Origin: a virus
Length of the DNA stretch: 26,738 nucleotides
Reading direction: 5' to 3' (one strand)
IMG/VR virus record: IMGVR_UViG_3300042691_009454
Coordinates: 1 to 26,738 of that record
Shown here in pieces: positions 13,633 to 20,538 of the stretch (positions are counted from its first letter, which is position 1; each line of letters opens with the position of its first letter). Below the pieces are notes generated by a model. The model was not told the origin of the DNA and searched no databases. It saw nothing but the letters and a program-made list of their open reading frames with translations. The translations under genes and the position numbers were made by a program.

Positions 13633-15242
13633 TGGCACGTAACGAACCAATTCCGTCATGGGTGCTGAAGCCCGGCGAGATTGACGAAACCCCGCCACCA
13701 CCCGAAGACAGTTTTGTCGATACCCTCGGTCAGTACGCGGGTGTCGCTACGCGCGCGTTGGCGCCTTACGCTACCGCGGCCACTGCTGGCGCTGCTGCGG
13801 GTGCGCCGTTTGGCGGTGTGGGCGCCCTTCCGGGCGCCGCCGGCGGCGTGTTGTCGTTAGGGGCCGCCGACATCGGAACGGCACTGTACAACTTGTCCGC
13901 TCCAGCTTTTGGCGGTACGCGCGTTTCGTTGCCGTCCGAAACTATCCGCCGCGGATACGAAAGCGTTGGGATTGGGCGCCGTCCTGAGACTGCCACTCAG
14001 CAAGTATTTAGCGACGTGTTGGAAGCCGCTGCTGCTGGCGGCGGCCAAGCGCGTTCGGCGCAGACGCTCGAAAACATTGTTATGACGCCGCGCGGCCGCA
14101 ACTTTATGCGGTTTCTTGGTCAGTCGCCCGGCGCCCAGACTGGGGCGGCGGTGGGTGGCGCGCTGGCGCCGTCTGTTGCGGCAAACTATTTTAATGTGGA
14201 AAACCCCCTTGCGCTGGCAGGTTTGTCGCTGGCCGGCGGTGTTGCAGGCGGTAAGGCCGCGGCGCCCGCCCCCAAAGCTATTCCGGCTGCAACGTTGGCG
14301 GCTAACGCCAAAGATTTTTACAAGCAGATGGAAGCCGCAAACGTAAACATTGCTCCGCAAGCGATGACTGATCTTCAGCAGCGGGCGCAGCAAACGCTTG
14401 CTCGTCTGAAGTTTGACCCCGACACCGACAAGGTTGCAAAGCAGGCTTTGAACCTATTCGCCAAGAAGGCGGGGCAGCCGATCACATTCGACATGCTGGA
14501 AAAGTTCCGCCGGTCGATCCGTGATCTTCCGTACAGCCAGACCGGTGTGAAGCGCGGCACGAATGAAGAGCGCGCTATGGTCAAGGCGCTTGATGACCTA
14601 GTAGACGATTTCATGGACACCCTGACGCCGGGGATGACGACCGGCAACGCGGCGCAAGCTAAGTCGTTTTTGGATCAGGCACGCCGCGTTCGTTCGCAGG
14701 CTTACCAAACGCAAACTATCGAAGACGCAATCGAAGCCGCGAATAACCGCGCTAAACAAGGCGACGACCCTCGTGCGCTGGGGTCGGTTCTTCGGTCTGA
14801 ATTCGCCAAACTGCTCAACAACCCTCGCCAGTTTGCAAAATTGGATAAGCCAACGCAGGACGCAGTGCGCAAGGTAGCGAACGGCAACTTTGCGCGCGAT
14901 GTTTTGGCCGCCATTGGTCGCGTCGCTCCAAACTCTCGCATCTTTGGTATGCAAGTGCCGTTTCTGGGCGTAGGGGCGCCTTATGCGCCCGGCTCCACAG
15001 CGCTCATCGCCGGAACACAGCTTGGCGCTATGGGCGCTCGCGGGGTCGCCAACACCATGACCAAGCGCGCGGCCAACGCAGCGCTAGTGACGGCCAGCGG
15101 CGTAAAGCCCGGAAGTAAAGGGTGGAATTTGTTGTCACCTGCGACACAACAGGCTATTCTGGCTCAAGAACGCGGTCAGCGTGCCCAGCAGCGCCGCGAT
15201 ACTTTTGAAACGCCTAGCTGGGTTCTTCGCCCTAACCGTTAA
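13632..15242 (+). CDS. large internal virion/ejection protein (P22 gp16 position)
   Basis: 536 residues. A Pro-rich N-terminus with PSWVLKP is followed by two Ala/Gly-rich hydrophobic stretches (about 36-80 and 165-215), typical of ejection proteins that insert in the cell envelope. A helical domain (about 225-400) with ITFDMLEKFRRSIRDLP and ALDDLVDDFMDTLTPGM resembles a module shared by phage internal proteins. After another Ala/Gly stretch the protein ends with PSWVLRPNR, so nearly the same short motif sits at both ends. No transglycosylase catalytic pattern is visible. It is the third and last ejection gene before the lysis cassette. Codons are AT-richer than in the gp7-like gene. Confidence 0.76.
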   Translation: MARNEPIPSWVLKPGEIDETPPPPEDSFVDTLGQYAGVATRALAPYATAATAGAAAGAPFGGVGALPGAAGGVLSLGAADIGTALYNLSAPAFGGTRVSLPSETIRRGYESVGIGRRPETATQQVFSDVLEAAAAGGGQARSAQTLENIVMTPRGRNFMRFLGQSPGAQTGAAVGGALAPSVAANYFNVENPLALAGLSLAGGVAGGKAAAPAPKAIPAATLAANAKDFYKQMEAANVNIAPQAMTDLQQRAQQTLARLKFDPDTDKVAKQALNLFAKKAGQPITFDMLEKFRRSIRDLPYSQTGVKRGTNEERAMVKALDDLVDDFMDTLTPGMTTGNAAQAKSFLDQARRVRSQAYQTQTIEDAIEAANNRAKQGDDPRALGSVLRSEFAKLLNNPRQFAKLDKPTQDAVRKVANGNFARDVLAAIGRVAPNSRIFGMQVPFLGVGAPYAPGSTALIAGTQLGAMGARGVANTMTKRAANAALVTASGVKPGSKGWNLLSPATQQAILAQERGQRAQQRRDTFETPSWVLRPNR

Positions 15243-15268
15243 TATTAGCCGCTGAAGAGTAGCCGCAC

Positions 15269-15445
15269 ATGAGCCTTATCGACCAAACTGAAGCCCGTCT
15301 TAAGACCCATGAAGAAGTGTGCGCTCTGCGGTACGAGAGCATCTGCGCGCGCCTGAAGCGGCTGGAAGGTATTGGCCTGACCGTGGCCGGCACTATTATC
15401 ATGCTGTTGCTTGGCATTTTGCTGGCGCTGCTGGGGTTGAAATGA
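15269..15445 (+). CDS. small coiled-coil/one-TM membrane protein, XhlA-like
   Basis: 58 residues. An N-terminal charged helix with heptad-like spacing (MSLIDQTEARLKTHEEVCAL, ICARLKRLEGIG) is followed by one membrane helix at about 37-56 (LTVAGTIIMLLLGILLALLG) and a short end LK. This layout is that of XhlA-type holin accessory proteins and other small phage lysis proteins. It opens the lysis cassette, and its stop overlaps the next start (ATGA at 15442-15445). An N-inside topology is expected. The exact role is inferred from layout and neighbours only. Confidence 0.72.
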   Translation: MSLIDQTEARLKTHEEVCALRYESICARLKRLEGIGLTVAGTIIMLLLGILLALLGLK

Positions 15446-15708
15446 CTCACGCTGCCATAACTCTGGCTGTTCAACTCGCCGGATGGGCGCTGCTCGGTGC
15501 GTGGTGGCCGGGCGCTATGGTGGCCGCCGGCTATATCGGCCGCGAGCACGCACAAGCCGAATACCGCTGGATTGAACGCTTCGGTGGCGGTAAGCGAGCG
15601 AATATGCCTTGGTGGGGCGGTTTTGACCCGAAAGTCTGGACGTTCAAATCGCTGACTGACTGGCTACTCCCTGTGGCTGTAGTCGGCGTGTTTATCTGGA
15701 GAATGTAA
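15442..15708 (+). CDS. small membrane protein of the lysis cassette
   Basis: 88 residues. ATG at 15442 was chosen because it overlaps the previous stop (ATGA); the longer frame from 15319 would run through the upstream gene. Two membrane segments are visible: about 4-32 (ITLAVQLAGWALLGAWWPG) and 70-87 (LTDWLLPVAVVGVFIWRM). The loop between them is charged and Trp-rich (HAQAEYRWIERFGGG, then MPWWGGFDPKVW). It lies between the XhlA-like gene and the endolysin and overlaps the amidase start by one base. A holin or antiholin role is possible; I do not recognise a family. Confidence 0.72.
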   Translation: MTHAAITLAVQLAGWALLGAWWPGAMVAAGYIGREHAQAEYRWIERFGGGKRANMPWWGGFDPKVWTFKSLTDWLLPVAVVGVFIWRM

Positions 15709-16133
15709 TGCCTGCTCTAGGGCCTGTTAAGTTCCTAACGATCCATTGTGCGGCAACGCCCGAAGGGCGGCATGTCACGCACGAACAAATCACGCAATGG
15801 GATAAAGCCAAGTTCGGCCAGACTAGCTACCATTGGGTTGTTGAACTAGACGGTTCGATGCACCGCACGCTGCGCGACGACCAGAAAGGCGCACACGTAG
15901 GTAGGGCCAACACTGGAAACATCGGCGTCTGCTATATCGGCGGCGTCGATAAGAACATGAACCCCAAGGACACACGCACGCCAGCGCAAAAGAAGTCGCT
16001 CCTTACACTCGTTCGGACGTATAAGGGGCGCTACCCCGGCATTCTCATTCGTGGGCATCGCGATTGGCCGGGCGTCAAGAAAGCCTGCCCTTCGTTCGAT
16101 GTGGACGCGTGGCTGGCCGAAACAGGAGACTGA
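15708..16133 (+). CDS. endolysin, N-acetylmuramoyl-L-alanine amidase (T7 lysozyme-like)
   Basis: 141 residues, a single Amidase_2 domain with no signal peptide and no binding domain. The zinc ligands are visible: H13 in LTIHCAATP, H117 in RGHRDWPG, and C127 in KKACPSFDV. Y41 and K125 match the T7 lysozyme catalytic Tyr46 and Lys128, with the same Lys-x-Cys arrangement. It should cut the amide between N-acetylmuramic acid and L-Ala in peptidoglycan and needs a holin to cross the membrane, which fits the neighbouring genes. In T7 this enzyme also inhibits the phage RNA polymerase, but no such polymerase gene is visible here. Confidence 0.93.
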   Translation: MPALGPVKFLTIHCAATPEGRHVTHEQITQWDKAKFGQTSYHWVVELDGSMHRTLRDDQKGAHVGRANTGNIGVCYIGGVDKNMNPKDTRTPAQKKSLLTLVRTYKGRYPGILIRGHRDWPGVKKACPSFDVDAWLAETGD

Positions 16134-16135
16134 TT

Positions 16136-16312
16136 ATGGCTTTAGTACATTGGGCGCTGACGCGTCTCAAGGAACCGAGCACGTACGCCGGTTTCTCTGC
16201 TCTGGCGCTGGCGTTCGGCCTGTCGGACGTACAGTGGGCGGCCATCTCCACGGCGGTCGCTGGTCTGGCAGGTGTCGCCGCGGTGTTTCTTTCGGAAACG
16301 CCCAAGGCGTGA
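16136..16312 (+). CDS. holin (putative, two-TM)
   Basis: 58 residues from ATG 16136, three bases after the amidase stop. The start is supported by an AGGAG-like site (AACAGGAGAC) in the end of the amidase gene. After a short amphipathic N-terminus (HWALTRLKEPSTYAG) there are two hydrophobic segments at about 17-29 and 35-52 (AAISTAVAGLAGVAAVFL). This small two-segment layout with a charged beginning is what I recognise in putative holins of podophages and siphophages of Proteobacteria. The holin would permeabilise the inner membrane and release the amidase. The stop overlaps the next start (GTGA, 16309-16312). Confidence 0.75.
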   Translation: MALVHWALTRLKEPSTYAGFSALALAFGLSDVQWAAISTAVAGLAGVAAVFLSETPKA

Positions 16313-16533
16313 TCAAACTTCTGTCGTCCCTGCTGTCGCTGCTTGACCGCCTCTGGGCGGCGTGGAACGAGAACAAGTTACGGCAGCAGGGCCGGCAAGA
16401 AGCGCAGAAGGAAGCCGCCGATGAAGTCCAACGGCAAATCGACTTGGCGGAGCACGCCGCTTTTACTCCTGATCCTGAGCGTGACAAGCGCCTGCGCGCA
16501 CGGTTCGACGACGCCGCAAATGGTGATCAATAA
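16309..16533 (+). CDS. Rz-like inner-membrane spanin (putative)
   Basis: 74 residues from GTG 16309, which overlaps the holin stop. A short hydrophobic N-terminal helix (IKLLSSLLSLLDRLWAAW) is followed by a long charged helix (NKLRQQGRQEAQKEAADEV, RQIDLAEHAAF) and a charged end. This is the layout of i-spanins: N-terminal anchor and periplasmic coiled coil. The N-terminal helix carries Asp and Arg, so the anchor is not perfect. The second spanin gene starts inside this one in another frame, the arrangement known from lambda Rz/Rz1, and that context is the main support. Confidence 0.65.
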   Translation: MIKLLSSLLSLLDRLWAAWNENKLRQQGRQEAQKEAADEVQRQIDLAEHAAFTPDPERDKRLRARFDDAANGDQ

Positions 16534-16675
16534 CTATTGCGTCATCGCCAAACCGATCCGGTACAACAGCCAGATTGATAGCCCTGAAACCGTCAAGCGC
16601 ATTGGGGCGCACAACTCTACTTGGGTGTGCCTTTGTGAACAAGACTGTCCCGCCAGCGGTTCAGATACCAAATAG
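16421..16675 (+). CDS. Rz1-like outer-membrane lipoprotein spanin, overlapping frame
   Basis: 84 residues, starting inside the Rz-like gene in the +1 frame and sharing 113 bases with it. An AAGGA ribosome site (16408-16412, inside the Rz-like gene) lies 8 bases before ATG 16421. The N-terminus has a basic region (K2, K6, R10), a hydrophobic core (PLLLLILSV, 13-21) and a lipobox-like TSAC with C25; the -3 residue is Thr rather than the usual Leu. The mature part (about 60 residues) includes INNYCVIAKPI and ends with WVCLCEQDCP. Together with the Rz-like protein it would fuse inner and outer membranes at the end of lysis. Its 3' end overlaps the convergent DUF3310 gene by 59 bases. Confidence 0.72.
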   Translation: MKSNGKSTWRSTPLLLLILSVTSACAHGSTTPQMVINNYCVIAKPIRYNSQIDSPETVKRIGAHNSTWVCLCEQDCPASGSDTK

Positions 16676-16850
16676 CCTTGCCAATCTCTAACACCGTGTC
16701 ATCCTTACGGCCGGCGCGGCTCAGGTACTTCAGCGCGTTGCCGCGGCAATATCCGGCAAACTCTTCCGGCGTAAGTTTGGCCTCGATGTAATCAATCGCT
16801 TCGATGCCGCCCGCTTTGTAATGCGCGGGGTGGTTGACCATATCGCTCAC
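16617..16850 (-). CDS. DUF3310 family protein
   Basis: 77 residues from GTG 16850. VNHPAHYKAGGIEAIDYIEA at the N-terminus and GNALKYLSRAGRKDDTVLEI in the middle are the two diagnostic blocks of DUF3310, a small phage family sometimes labelled nucleotide kinase-like without biochemical proof. It is the last gene of the leftward nuclease/helicase operon. It overlaps the upstream gene stop by 4 bases (GTGA), which indicates coupled translation, and its 3' end runs into the end of the o-spanin gene on the other strand. A role in DNA metabolism is suggested only by the operon. Confidence 0.88.
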   Translation of the reverse strand: MSDMVNHPAHYKAGGIEAIDYIEAKLTPEEFAGYCRGNALKYLSRAGRKDDTVLEIGKAIWYLNRWRDSLVHKGTPK

Positions 16851-17038
16851 TTCTTCATCTTTCTGATGATCTCCTTGCGCTCACGCATGGACCGCAGCTT
16901 GCACAGCCGCTGGTGCAGGCGCCGGGCGATGGCGACGCGCTTGTGCACGCCGATCTCCTCGTCCAGCATCTCCTTGATCTGCGTCTCGGTGTAGCTGGGC
17001 AGCTTTACCGCCAGCGTCTGCCATGATACCTTAGCCAC
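16847..17038 (-). CDS. small basic helical protein of the helicase operon
   Basis: 63 residues from GTG 17038, overlapping the helicase stop by 8 bases. It reads AKVSWQTLAVKLPSYTETQI, KEMLDEEIGVHKRVAIARRL, then ends RERKEIIRKMKK. It is helical, strongly basic in the C-terminal half, and without Cys. It is similar in style to small conserved proteins encoded next to SNF2-type phage helicases; the function is unknown. Overlaps on both sides point to translation coupled with the helicase and the DUF3310 protein. DNA or helicase binding is a reasonable guess from charge and context only. Confidence 0.78.
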   Translation of the reverse strand: MAKVSWQTLAVKLPSYTETQIKEMLDEEIGVHKRVAIARRLHQRLCKLRSMRERKEIIRKMKK

Positions 17039-18332
17039 TTTTCAACTCCTCAATCGCTGTGTCGGACACGGCGCGCTTGTCGTGCAGCGCCGCCCAGATG
17101 CGTTCATCAATCGTCTTTTCCGTCAGCATGACGTAAACCCAAACGTCGCGCGTCTGCCCGCTGCGGTGCAGGCGCCCGACTGCTTGTTCGTAAAGTTCTA
17201 GGCTCCACGGCAGCGACAAAAACACCATGTGCTGCTGGCCTTGTAAGTTGATCCCGTGACCAAACGATTTAGGGTGCGCGGCCAATAGCTGTATCTCGCC
17301 CTTGTTCCAGCGCTCGACGACGTTTTCGTCGTCAGGCGTCTGGATGTGCGGATAGCGCCGGCGCAGTTCGGCCAGTTCTTCCTGATAGGTGTACCAGATC
17401 AGCGTATTGGCCCGCTGGTTTTCGTCCAGCAGTTCTTCCAGCCGGTCGAACTTGTGCGTGCTGAACCAGTGCACCGGCAGCGGCCCCTCGCGGTTGTAGA
17501 CGAAGCCCGACGCCATCTGTTGCAGCTTGGTCGTCACCGACGCGGCGTTCTGCGCGATGACGCGGTCTTCGCCGAACCGGGCGACGTAATCACGCTTCAT
17601 CTTCTCGTATGGCTCGCGGTCGTCCAGCGTCGTGCGGACCTCGACGACATGGCACGGCGGCAGCCGGTCCTTGTACTCGCCCGGCTCCAGCACGTAGGTG
17701 GCCGGCCGGATGCGCTGCATGACCTGCTCCAGCGCGCCGGGCGCGGGCGTCCACTGACCGAAGTCGCGGTTGATGCAGATGAAGTACTGCTGGAGGAACG
17801 CGCCCTTCGACCGGCCAAGCAGCGACTGGTCCACGATCTTGCACTGGCCGAACACGTCCTCAAGGCCGTTCGACGTGAACGACCCGGTCAAGCCCCAGCG
17901 GACCTTGACCGGCTCCAGCAGCTTCTCCAGCGCCTTGAAGCGCTTGCCCGACGGGTTCTTTAGCCGGGTCAGTTCGTCGAACACGATCCCGTCGAAGCCG
18001 GTCAGGTCGTCCAGCTTGTCGAGGTTGTCGTAGTTGATGACGACGACCGGCGCTTGGCCGGCCAGCGCCGCCTGCCGCCGGCTGGGGGCGCCGACGGCCA
18101 GCGCCGGCGTCAGCCTCGACCACTTCGGCGCTTCGACCGGCCACACGTCAGTGCAGACGCGCTTGGGTGCGACGACCAGCCAGCGCTTGACGTGACCGTC
18201 GTCCAGCATCGCCTGCATCGCGGTTAGGGCAATCATCGTCTTTCCCGCGCCAACTGACGCCAAGATCATCGCGCGGTCGCGTTCATACAGGAAGTCAATA
18301 GCTTCCTCTTGGTAAGGCCGTGGTTTAAGCAT
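17031..18332 (-). CDS. SNF2-family DNA helicase/ATPase
   Basis: 433 residues from ATG 18332 (MLKPRPYQEEAIDFLY); a GTG 15 bases upstream is possible. Helicase superfamily 2 motifs appear in order: Q-like PYQ at 7-8, Walker A ASVGAGKT at 25-32, FDEL at 118-121 (motif II), LTGS (motif III), and QAVGRLHRSGQ at 383-393 (motif VI) with both arginine-finger-type Arg residues. The spacing and the HRSGQ form are those of SNF2 translocases encoded in many phages beside VRR-NUC. It is a minimal version with no extra DNA-binding domain. It likely moves on duplex DNA during replication or recombination. The HNH gene is inserted directly upstream and the two genes overlap by 8 bases. Confidence 0.92.
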   Translation of the reverse strand: MLKPRPYQEEAIDFLYERDRAMILASVGAGKTMIALTAMQAMLDDGHVKRWLVVAPKRVCTDVWPVEAPKWSRLTPALAVGAPSRRQAALAGQAPVVVINYDNLDKLDDLTGFDGIVFDELTRLKNPSGKRFKALEKLLEPVKVRWGLTGSFTSNGLEDVFGQCKIVDQSLLGRSKGAFLQQYFICINRDFGQWTPAPGALEQVMQRIRPATYVLEPGEYKDRLPPCHVVEVRTTLDDREPYEKMKRDYVARFGEDRVIAQNAASVTTKLQQMASGFVYNREGPLPVHWFSTHKFDRLEELLDENQRANTLIWYTYQEELAELRRRYPHIQTPDDENVVERWNKGEIQLLAAHPKSFGHGINLQGQQHMVFLSLPWSLELYEQAVGRLHRSGQTRDVWVYVMLTEKTIDERIWAALHDKRAVSDTAIEELKSG

Positions 18333-18816
18333 GGCGGGCGAACTCACCGTGCAGTTCCGCGCGTATTTTAGCGGCCGCTTCAGTTGCTTCTTCTATCGTT
18401 TCGTAGCACCCGAAATGGCGCGTTTTACGGCCTACGGAAAAGCGAACCTGCCATCTGCCTTGATGGGGCGCGACATTTTTAACACCGGTCTTGCTGCGGC
18501 GGTTAGCGCGCCTATTGTGTTGGTTTTGCAGCCGTGTGGCCGCCCTAAGATTTTCAGCGCGATTGTTGCTAGGGTTTCCGTCGATATGGTCAATACAGTC
18601 GGGCCGATAGCCTTGCGTTAATAGAAACACGACGCGATGAACCGCGTAGTGCTTGCGTCGCCAAGTGACATAGGAATACCCGAACGGGTCTGGCGCGGTA
18701 GCTACAATATCGCCGGGGCGCTTTACCGAGACGCCGCGGCCGGCCTTCACCTTCCAATAGAGTTGGCCGTCACGGTATCCCCACACGTCAAAAACTTCAG
18801 ACCAATCACTTGTCAC
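18325..18816 (-). CDS. HNH homing endonuclease with AP2-like C-terminal domain
   Basis: 163 residues from GTG 18816, chosen because GGAGG lies 6 bases upstream. HNH_3 core: VHRVVFLLTQG (H60), CIDHIDGNPSNNRAENL (D76, H77, N90). The C-terminal 111-157 (GVKNVAPHQGRWQVRFSVGR, FGCYETIEEATEAAAKI) is an AP2-like DNA-binding domain. The N-terminal 55 residues (DGQLYWKVKAGRGVSVKRPG, then GYSYVTW) are the usual leading module of this class. The gene overlaps the VRR-NUC stop by 11 bases and the helicase start by 8, so it is inserted between the two with translation preserved. Its codons are AT-richer than both neighbours, a sign of recent acquisition. Confidence 0.92.
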   Translation of the reverse strand: MTSDWSEVFDVWGYRDGQLYWKVKAGRGVSVKRPGDIVATAPDPFGYSYVTWRRKHYAVHRVVFLLTQGYRPDCIDHIDGNPSNNRAENLRAATRLQNQHNRRANRRSKTGVKNVAPHQGRWQVRFSVGRKTRHFGCYETIEEATEAAAKIRAELHGEFARHA

Positions 18817-19099
18817 GACCGACCTCCGTGAAGCGCTTGCACCACTCGTCCACGTCCTGCTTAGACCAGAGGCAGGCGTAATGCTGCTTGGTGTGCTGCA
18901 TCTCTTCGGCGAAGATTTCCTGAAGCGCCGACAGCCGGCCGCCGGGCTTCTTCAGTTCGACAAACCACGCTTCACCATTCGGCATGCAGGCGATGCGATC
19001 CGCCACGCCGCGCTGGGTCACGCTGCGGAACTTGTACGCGTAGCCGCCGAGCGCCTTCACGCGCTTGACGAAATAAGCCTCTATTTCTTTCTCGGTCAT
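18806..19099 (-). CDS. VRR-NUC domain nuclease
   Basis: 97 residues from ATG 19099 (MTEKEIEAYF, the usual beginning); an upstream extension to 19177 would run through the divergent promoter region. The core is GGYAYKFRSVTQRGVADRIA with D34, then WFVELKKPGGRLSALQ with E48, K50 and Q60, the PD-(D/E)XK site of VRR-NUC (relatives: FAN1 and many phage stand-alone proteins). The stand-alone phage form is known to act on branched DNA, for example Holliday-junction-like structures. It is the first gene of the leftward operon with the SNF2 helicase, so joint branch processing is likely. No strong ribosome site is visible. Confidence 0.92.
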   Translation of the reverse strand: MTEKEIEAYFVKRVKALGGYAYKFRSVTQRGVADRIACMPNGEAWFVELKKPGGRLSALQEIFAEEMQHTKQHYACLWSKQDVDEWCKRFTEVGRDK

Positions 19100-19197
19100 G
19101 GGCTGTGGACTACCGCAAAATTTTTTGCACGACAACCCTTGTGAAACACTTTTTATCGTGTAAGGTGGGCGCTCCAAACAGTACAGTGAGGTTCAGT
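19100..19197. promoter_or_regulatory. divergent promoter/operator region between the two early operons
   Basis: 98 nt between the VRR-NUC start (leftward) and the next start (rightward). Rightward, TTGTGA (19139-19144) and TAAGGT (19161-19166) are 16 bases apart, a weak -35/-10 match. A near-palindrome ACAC-8-GTGT (19146-19161) lies in the spacer of that promoter, where a repressor could bind. A perfect palindrome GCAAAATTTTTTGC (19115-19128) is AT-rich and could serve the leftward promoter. The region must drive two operons, but the exact sites are inferred. Confidence 0.5.
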
Positions 19198-19398
19198 ATG
19201 CTTTGGTTTAAGAAAATGCCCGATGCCGTTGTGCGCCGATTTGTTGGCGACGGCACTGAGATTTCCGTGCGTCTCGTTCGCACATTCCGCAAAGAAGGCA
19301 AACTGTGGTGCGAGTGGGATGGCTATGTCCTGCTGCTGCGCGATGATGGTAGTTGCCTTGGGGACGATGTATGCTTCCTGCGTTGGGAGTTCATCTGA
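19198..19398 (+). CDS. small protein at the head of the replication operon
   Basis: 66 residues from ATG 19198, with GAGG 6 bases upstream, which rules out the longer frame from 19105. It reads LWFKKMPDAVVRRFVGDG, a central beta region (EISVRLVRTFRKEGKLWCEW, GYVLLLRDDG), then GDDVCFLRWEFI. It looks like a small mixed-beta domain with no known motif. The stop overlaps the DUF2800 start (ATGA-type, 19396-19400). As the first gene after the divergent promoter it may be a small regulator or host-takeover protein, but nothing in the sequence proves it. Confidence 0.72.
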   Translation: MLWFKKMPDAVVRRFVGDGTEISVRLVRTFRKEGKLWCEWDGYVLLLRDDGSCLGDDVCFLRWEFI

Positions 19399-20519
19399 TG
19401 GCACAGCATAGCCGTATCGTCGGCGGTTCAACCGCCAAGCGCGTCATCGCGTGCCCCGGCAGCGTGGCGCTGGTGGACAAGATGCCGCCCAAGCCCAGCA
19501 GCAGCTACGCCGACGAAGGCACGCTCCTGCACGACACCATCGCCGACGTGCTTGACAAGGGCGCAGCGCCGGAAGACTTTCTCGGCCGCACGCACGCAGG
19601 TGCAGTGCTGACGCAAGACCTGATCGACAGCAAGCTGGCCGTCGCATTGACGGCGCTGGATGAGATCGACCCCAAGGCGGAGATGGAATATGCGGTCGAA
19701 AGCGTGGTGGACTTTGGCGATTTTCTGCCTGATGTCTTCGGCAGCGTGGACCTTATTGGTCGTCTTGGTGACCGCGCCATTGTTCTTGATTGGAAGTTCG
19801 GCGATGGCGTCGCGGTCGATGTCGAGGAAAACGCCCAGATACTCTTCTACGCTGCGGCTGCTATGCGTACGGCGAAAACGGCATGGGTCTTTGACGGTGC
19901 CCGCGAAGTAGAGTTGGTCATCGTCCAGCCGCCCAGTGTCAAGCGCTGGGTGACGACGGTCGAGCGGGTCAAGCAGTTTGAGGAAGAACTCGCCCGTGCC
20001 GTCAAGGTGGCGCTCAAGCCTGACGCGCCGATGGCAGCCGGCGACCACTGCCGCTGGTGCGCCGCCAAGCCGGTCTGCCCGCTGATGACTGGCGCTATCG
20101 ACCGGATCACCAAGGCCAAGATTGAGGCGCTGCCGGTCGAGCAGATCGCGCACTATCTGGACCAAATCCCGATGGTGGAAAGTTTCATCAAGGACTTGCA
20201 GCAGTTGGCCCACGGCCTGATTGAAGAGGGCGCCAAGGTGCCCGGCTGGAAGCTGGTCAACAAGCGCGCGACGCGCCAGTGGGCGGACGCCGACAAGGCG
20301 GCGGCATTCCTGATGCAGACCGGCGTCGAGCCGTACGAAGAGAAGATCATTACGCCTGCGGCGGCTGAGAAGGCGCTGAAGAAGGCGAAGCAGAACTTGC
20401 CCGACGACCTTGTGGTCGCCGTGTCAAGCGGGTCCACCCTCGCACCGGAGAGCGATCCCCGGCCGGCGGTGGTCACAATCGGACAGACGCTCCGCAAAGC
20501 CCTGTCCAAGGTACAGTAA
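19398..20519 (+). CDS. DUF2800 PD-(D/E)XK nuclease with probable 4Fe-4S cluster
   Basis: 373 residues from ATG 19398. A RecB/AddB-like nuclease pattern is visible: H45 in EGTLLHDTIAD, D118 in GSVDLI, D131 and K133 in VLDWKFGDG. One Cys near the N-terminus (C19, IACPGS) and three in CRWCAAKPVC (C218, C221, C227) match the split Cys layout of iron-sulfur exonucleases of the AddB/Cas4 type. DUF2800 proteins of this size stand at the start of phage replication modules before a DUF2815-like protein and a family-A polymerase, as here. Exonuclease activity in recombination or end resection is the likely job. The C-terminal 130 residues are helical and Lys/Ala-rich. Confidence 0.9.
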   Translation: MAQHSRIVGGSTAKRVIACPGSVALVDKMPPKPSSSYADEGTLLHDTIADVLDKGAAPEDFLGRTHAGAVLTQDLIDSKLAVALTALDEIDPKAEMEYAVESVVDFGDFLPDVFGSVDLIGRLGDRAIVLDWKFGDGVAVDVEENAQILFYAAAAMRTAKTAWVFDGAREVELVIVQPPSVKRWVTTVERVKQFEEELARAVKVALKPDAPMAAGDHCRWCAAKPVCPLMTGAIDRITKAKIEALPVEQIAHYLDQIPMVESFIKDLQQLAHGLIEEGAKVPGWKLVNKRATRQWADADKAAAFLMQTGVEPYEEKIITPAAAEKALKKAKQNLPDDLVVAVSSGSTLAPESDPRPAVVTIGQTLRKALSKVQ

Positions 20520-20538
20520 CGAAGAAAGGTAAAGTACA

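Noticed and set aside
19100-19177. N-terminal extension of the VRR-NUC protein (26 more residues)
   Set aside because: The family normally begins at the MTEKEIEAYF position, and the extension would occupy the only region available for the divergent promoters.
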